From DATEJJ01 sp039649115 (lineage in GTDB: Bacteria > Actinomycetota > Actinomycetes > Mycobacteriales > Micromonosporaceae): a stretch of DNA of 5,849 nucleotides. Below, one piece after another: positions 5,493-5,849 of the stretch. The stretch covers positions 1 to 5,849 of the forward strand of contig JBBWZQ010000221.1 of NCBI GenBank assembly GCA_039649115.1. The letters run 5' to 3'. The first letter of the stretch is position 1. Each line of letters begins with the position of its first letter. A program made the position numbers and the translations under genes. The notes below the pieces were generated by a model, which was not told the origin of the DNA, did no database searches, and saw only the letters and a program-made list of their open reading frames with translations.

Positions 5493-5849
5493 ATGCGAAC
5501 GGGGATGAGCACAATCGGAATGTTCACTGTCGCGACCGCGCTGCTCGCGCTGGCGGGACAGCCGGCACAGGCGGCGCCGGCGGGCCACGCCACCATCACG
5601 GTACGGGCCGGCGAAACGCTCGCCGTGCTCAGCTCGGGCGCCGTCGGCGTCAACACGCCGATCTGGAACCCGCGCCTGCCCGACCCGCAGGTACCCGGCC
5701 TGATCCGCGGTGCCGGGATCGGCATGCTGGAGTTCAACGGCGGCGGCGTCAGCGACCTGTACCACTGGCGCGACGGCACGCTCAGCCCGGATCCGGACGC
5801 GGCGAACCATCCGTACGACTACGGCTCCCTGCGGCCGCAGTTCAGCTTC
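5493..5849 (+). CDS. Secreted glycoside hydrolase-like protein (alpha-L-arabinofuranosidase-like), 5' part
   Basis: The frame is open from ATG 5493 to the window end, giving 119 codons. An in-frame stop (TAG 5436-5438) lies upstream, and no other ATG or GTG gives a better start except ATG 5505. Residues 1-27 form a Sec-type signal peptide: R2, a hydrophobic core MFTVATALLALAG, and an AxA site (A25-Q26-A27) before APAGH. The mature start has a beta-strand-rich stretch (ATITVRAGETLAVLSSGAVG), then VGVNTPIWNPRLPDP and a strand with GIGMLEFNGGGVSDLYHW. This resembles the start of the (beta/alpha)8 barrel in secreted actinobacterial arabinofuranosidase-type hydrolases, where a similar RYPGG/FNGGG turn occurs. 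The catalytic glutamates would lie beyond the window, so family and substrate are tentative. It would act outside the cell on plant polysaccharide. It is divergent from merR. Confidence 0.7.
   Translation, partial: MRTGMSTIGMFTVATALLALAGQPAQAAPAGHATITVRAGETLAVLSSGAVGVNTPIWNPRLPDPQVPGLIRGAGIGMLEFNGGGVSDLYHWRDGTLSPDPDAANHPYDYGSLRPQFSF

Noticed and set aside
1..5849. A new defence, toxin-antitoxin or retron-like system
   Set aside because: I looked for paired small genes, reverse transcriptase or nuclease motifs and repeated arrays on both strands and found none. The intact genes belong to known families.

Overview
The window is very GC-rich. Its codons mostly end in G or C, it uses GTG starts freely, two gene junctions are 4-base GTGA overlaps, and one promoter fits leaderless transcription. 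The gene set includes a TipA-type MerR regulator, a TetR paired with an aldo/keto reductase, and a secreted sugar-active enzyme. All this points to an actinomycete chromosome (Streptomyces, Micromonospora or Pseudonocardia-like); the sequence does not settle the genus.

Left third (1-1918, + strand): remains of a mobile element. The last 26 codons of an unidentified upstream gene overlap, by GTGA, a large Tn554 TnpB-like tyrosine recombinase gene. That gene is broken twice. One extra base in a GGGCCCGGG run (834-842) shifts the frame. Near 1630 the catalytic domain stops soon after its first catalytic arginine and continues, in frame, into the last ~94 codons of a short-chain dehydrogenase/reductase (SDR). 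The SDR lacks its NAD(P)-binding half. This is a deletion or recombination scar carrying two pseudogenes.

Middle (1919-4340): an intact HAD-superfamily phosphatase/phosphomutase gene (+) runs tail-to-tail, with a 14-bp overlap, into a two-gene minus-strand operon. That operon is an aldo/keto reductase followed by a translationally coupled TetR repressor. Its promoter (TTGAAA, 17 bp, GATACT, then 6 nt to the ATG) is overlapped by a 9-8-9 inverted repeat, which is the obvious operator. The inferred circuit is self-repression: the TetR protein shuts off its own operon until a ligand, perhaps related to the reductase substrate, releases it.

Right (4341-5849): a short acidic protein gene (52 aa, strong ribosome binding site) lies downstream of a TipAL-like MerR activator gene, both on the minus strand. 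The merR promoter has the 19-bp spacer typical of MerR-activated promoters, filled by a 7-3-7 inverted repeat, so autoactivation is likely. Divergent from merR, and cut by the window end, is a secreted protein with a clear signal peptide that resembles actinobacterial glycoside hydrolases of the alpha-L-arabinofuranosidase type.

I see no rRNA, tRNA, CRISPR array or complete insertion sequence. I did not find a convincing new multi-gene system. The most notable items are the recombinase-SDR chimera, the two well-resolved regulatory sites and the small acidic protein gene.
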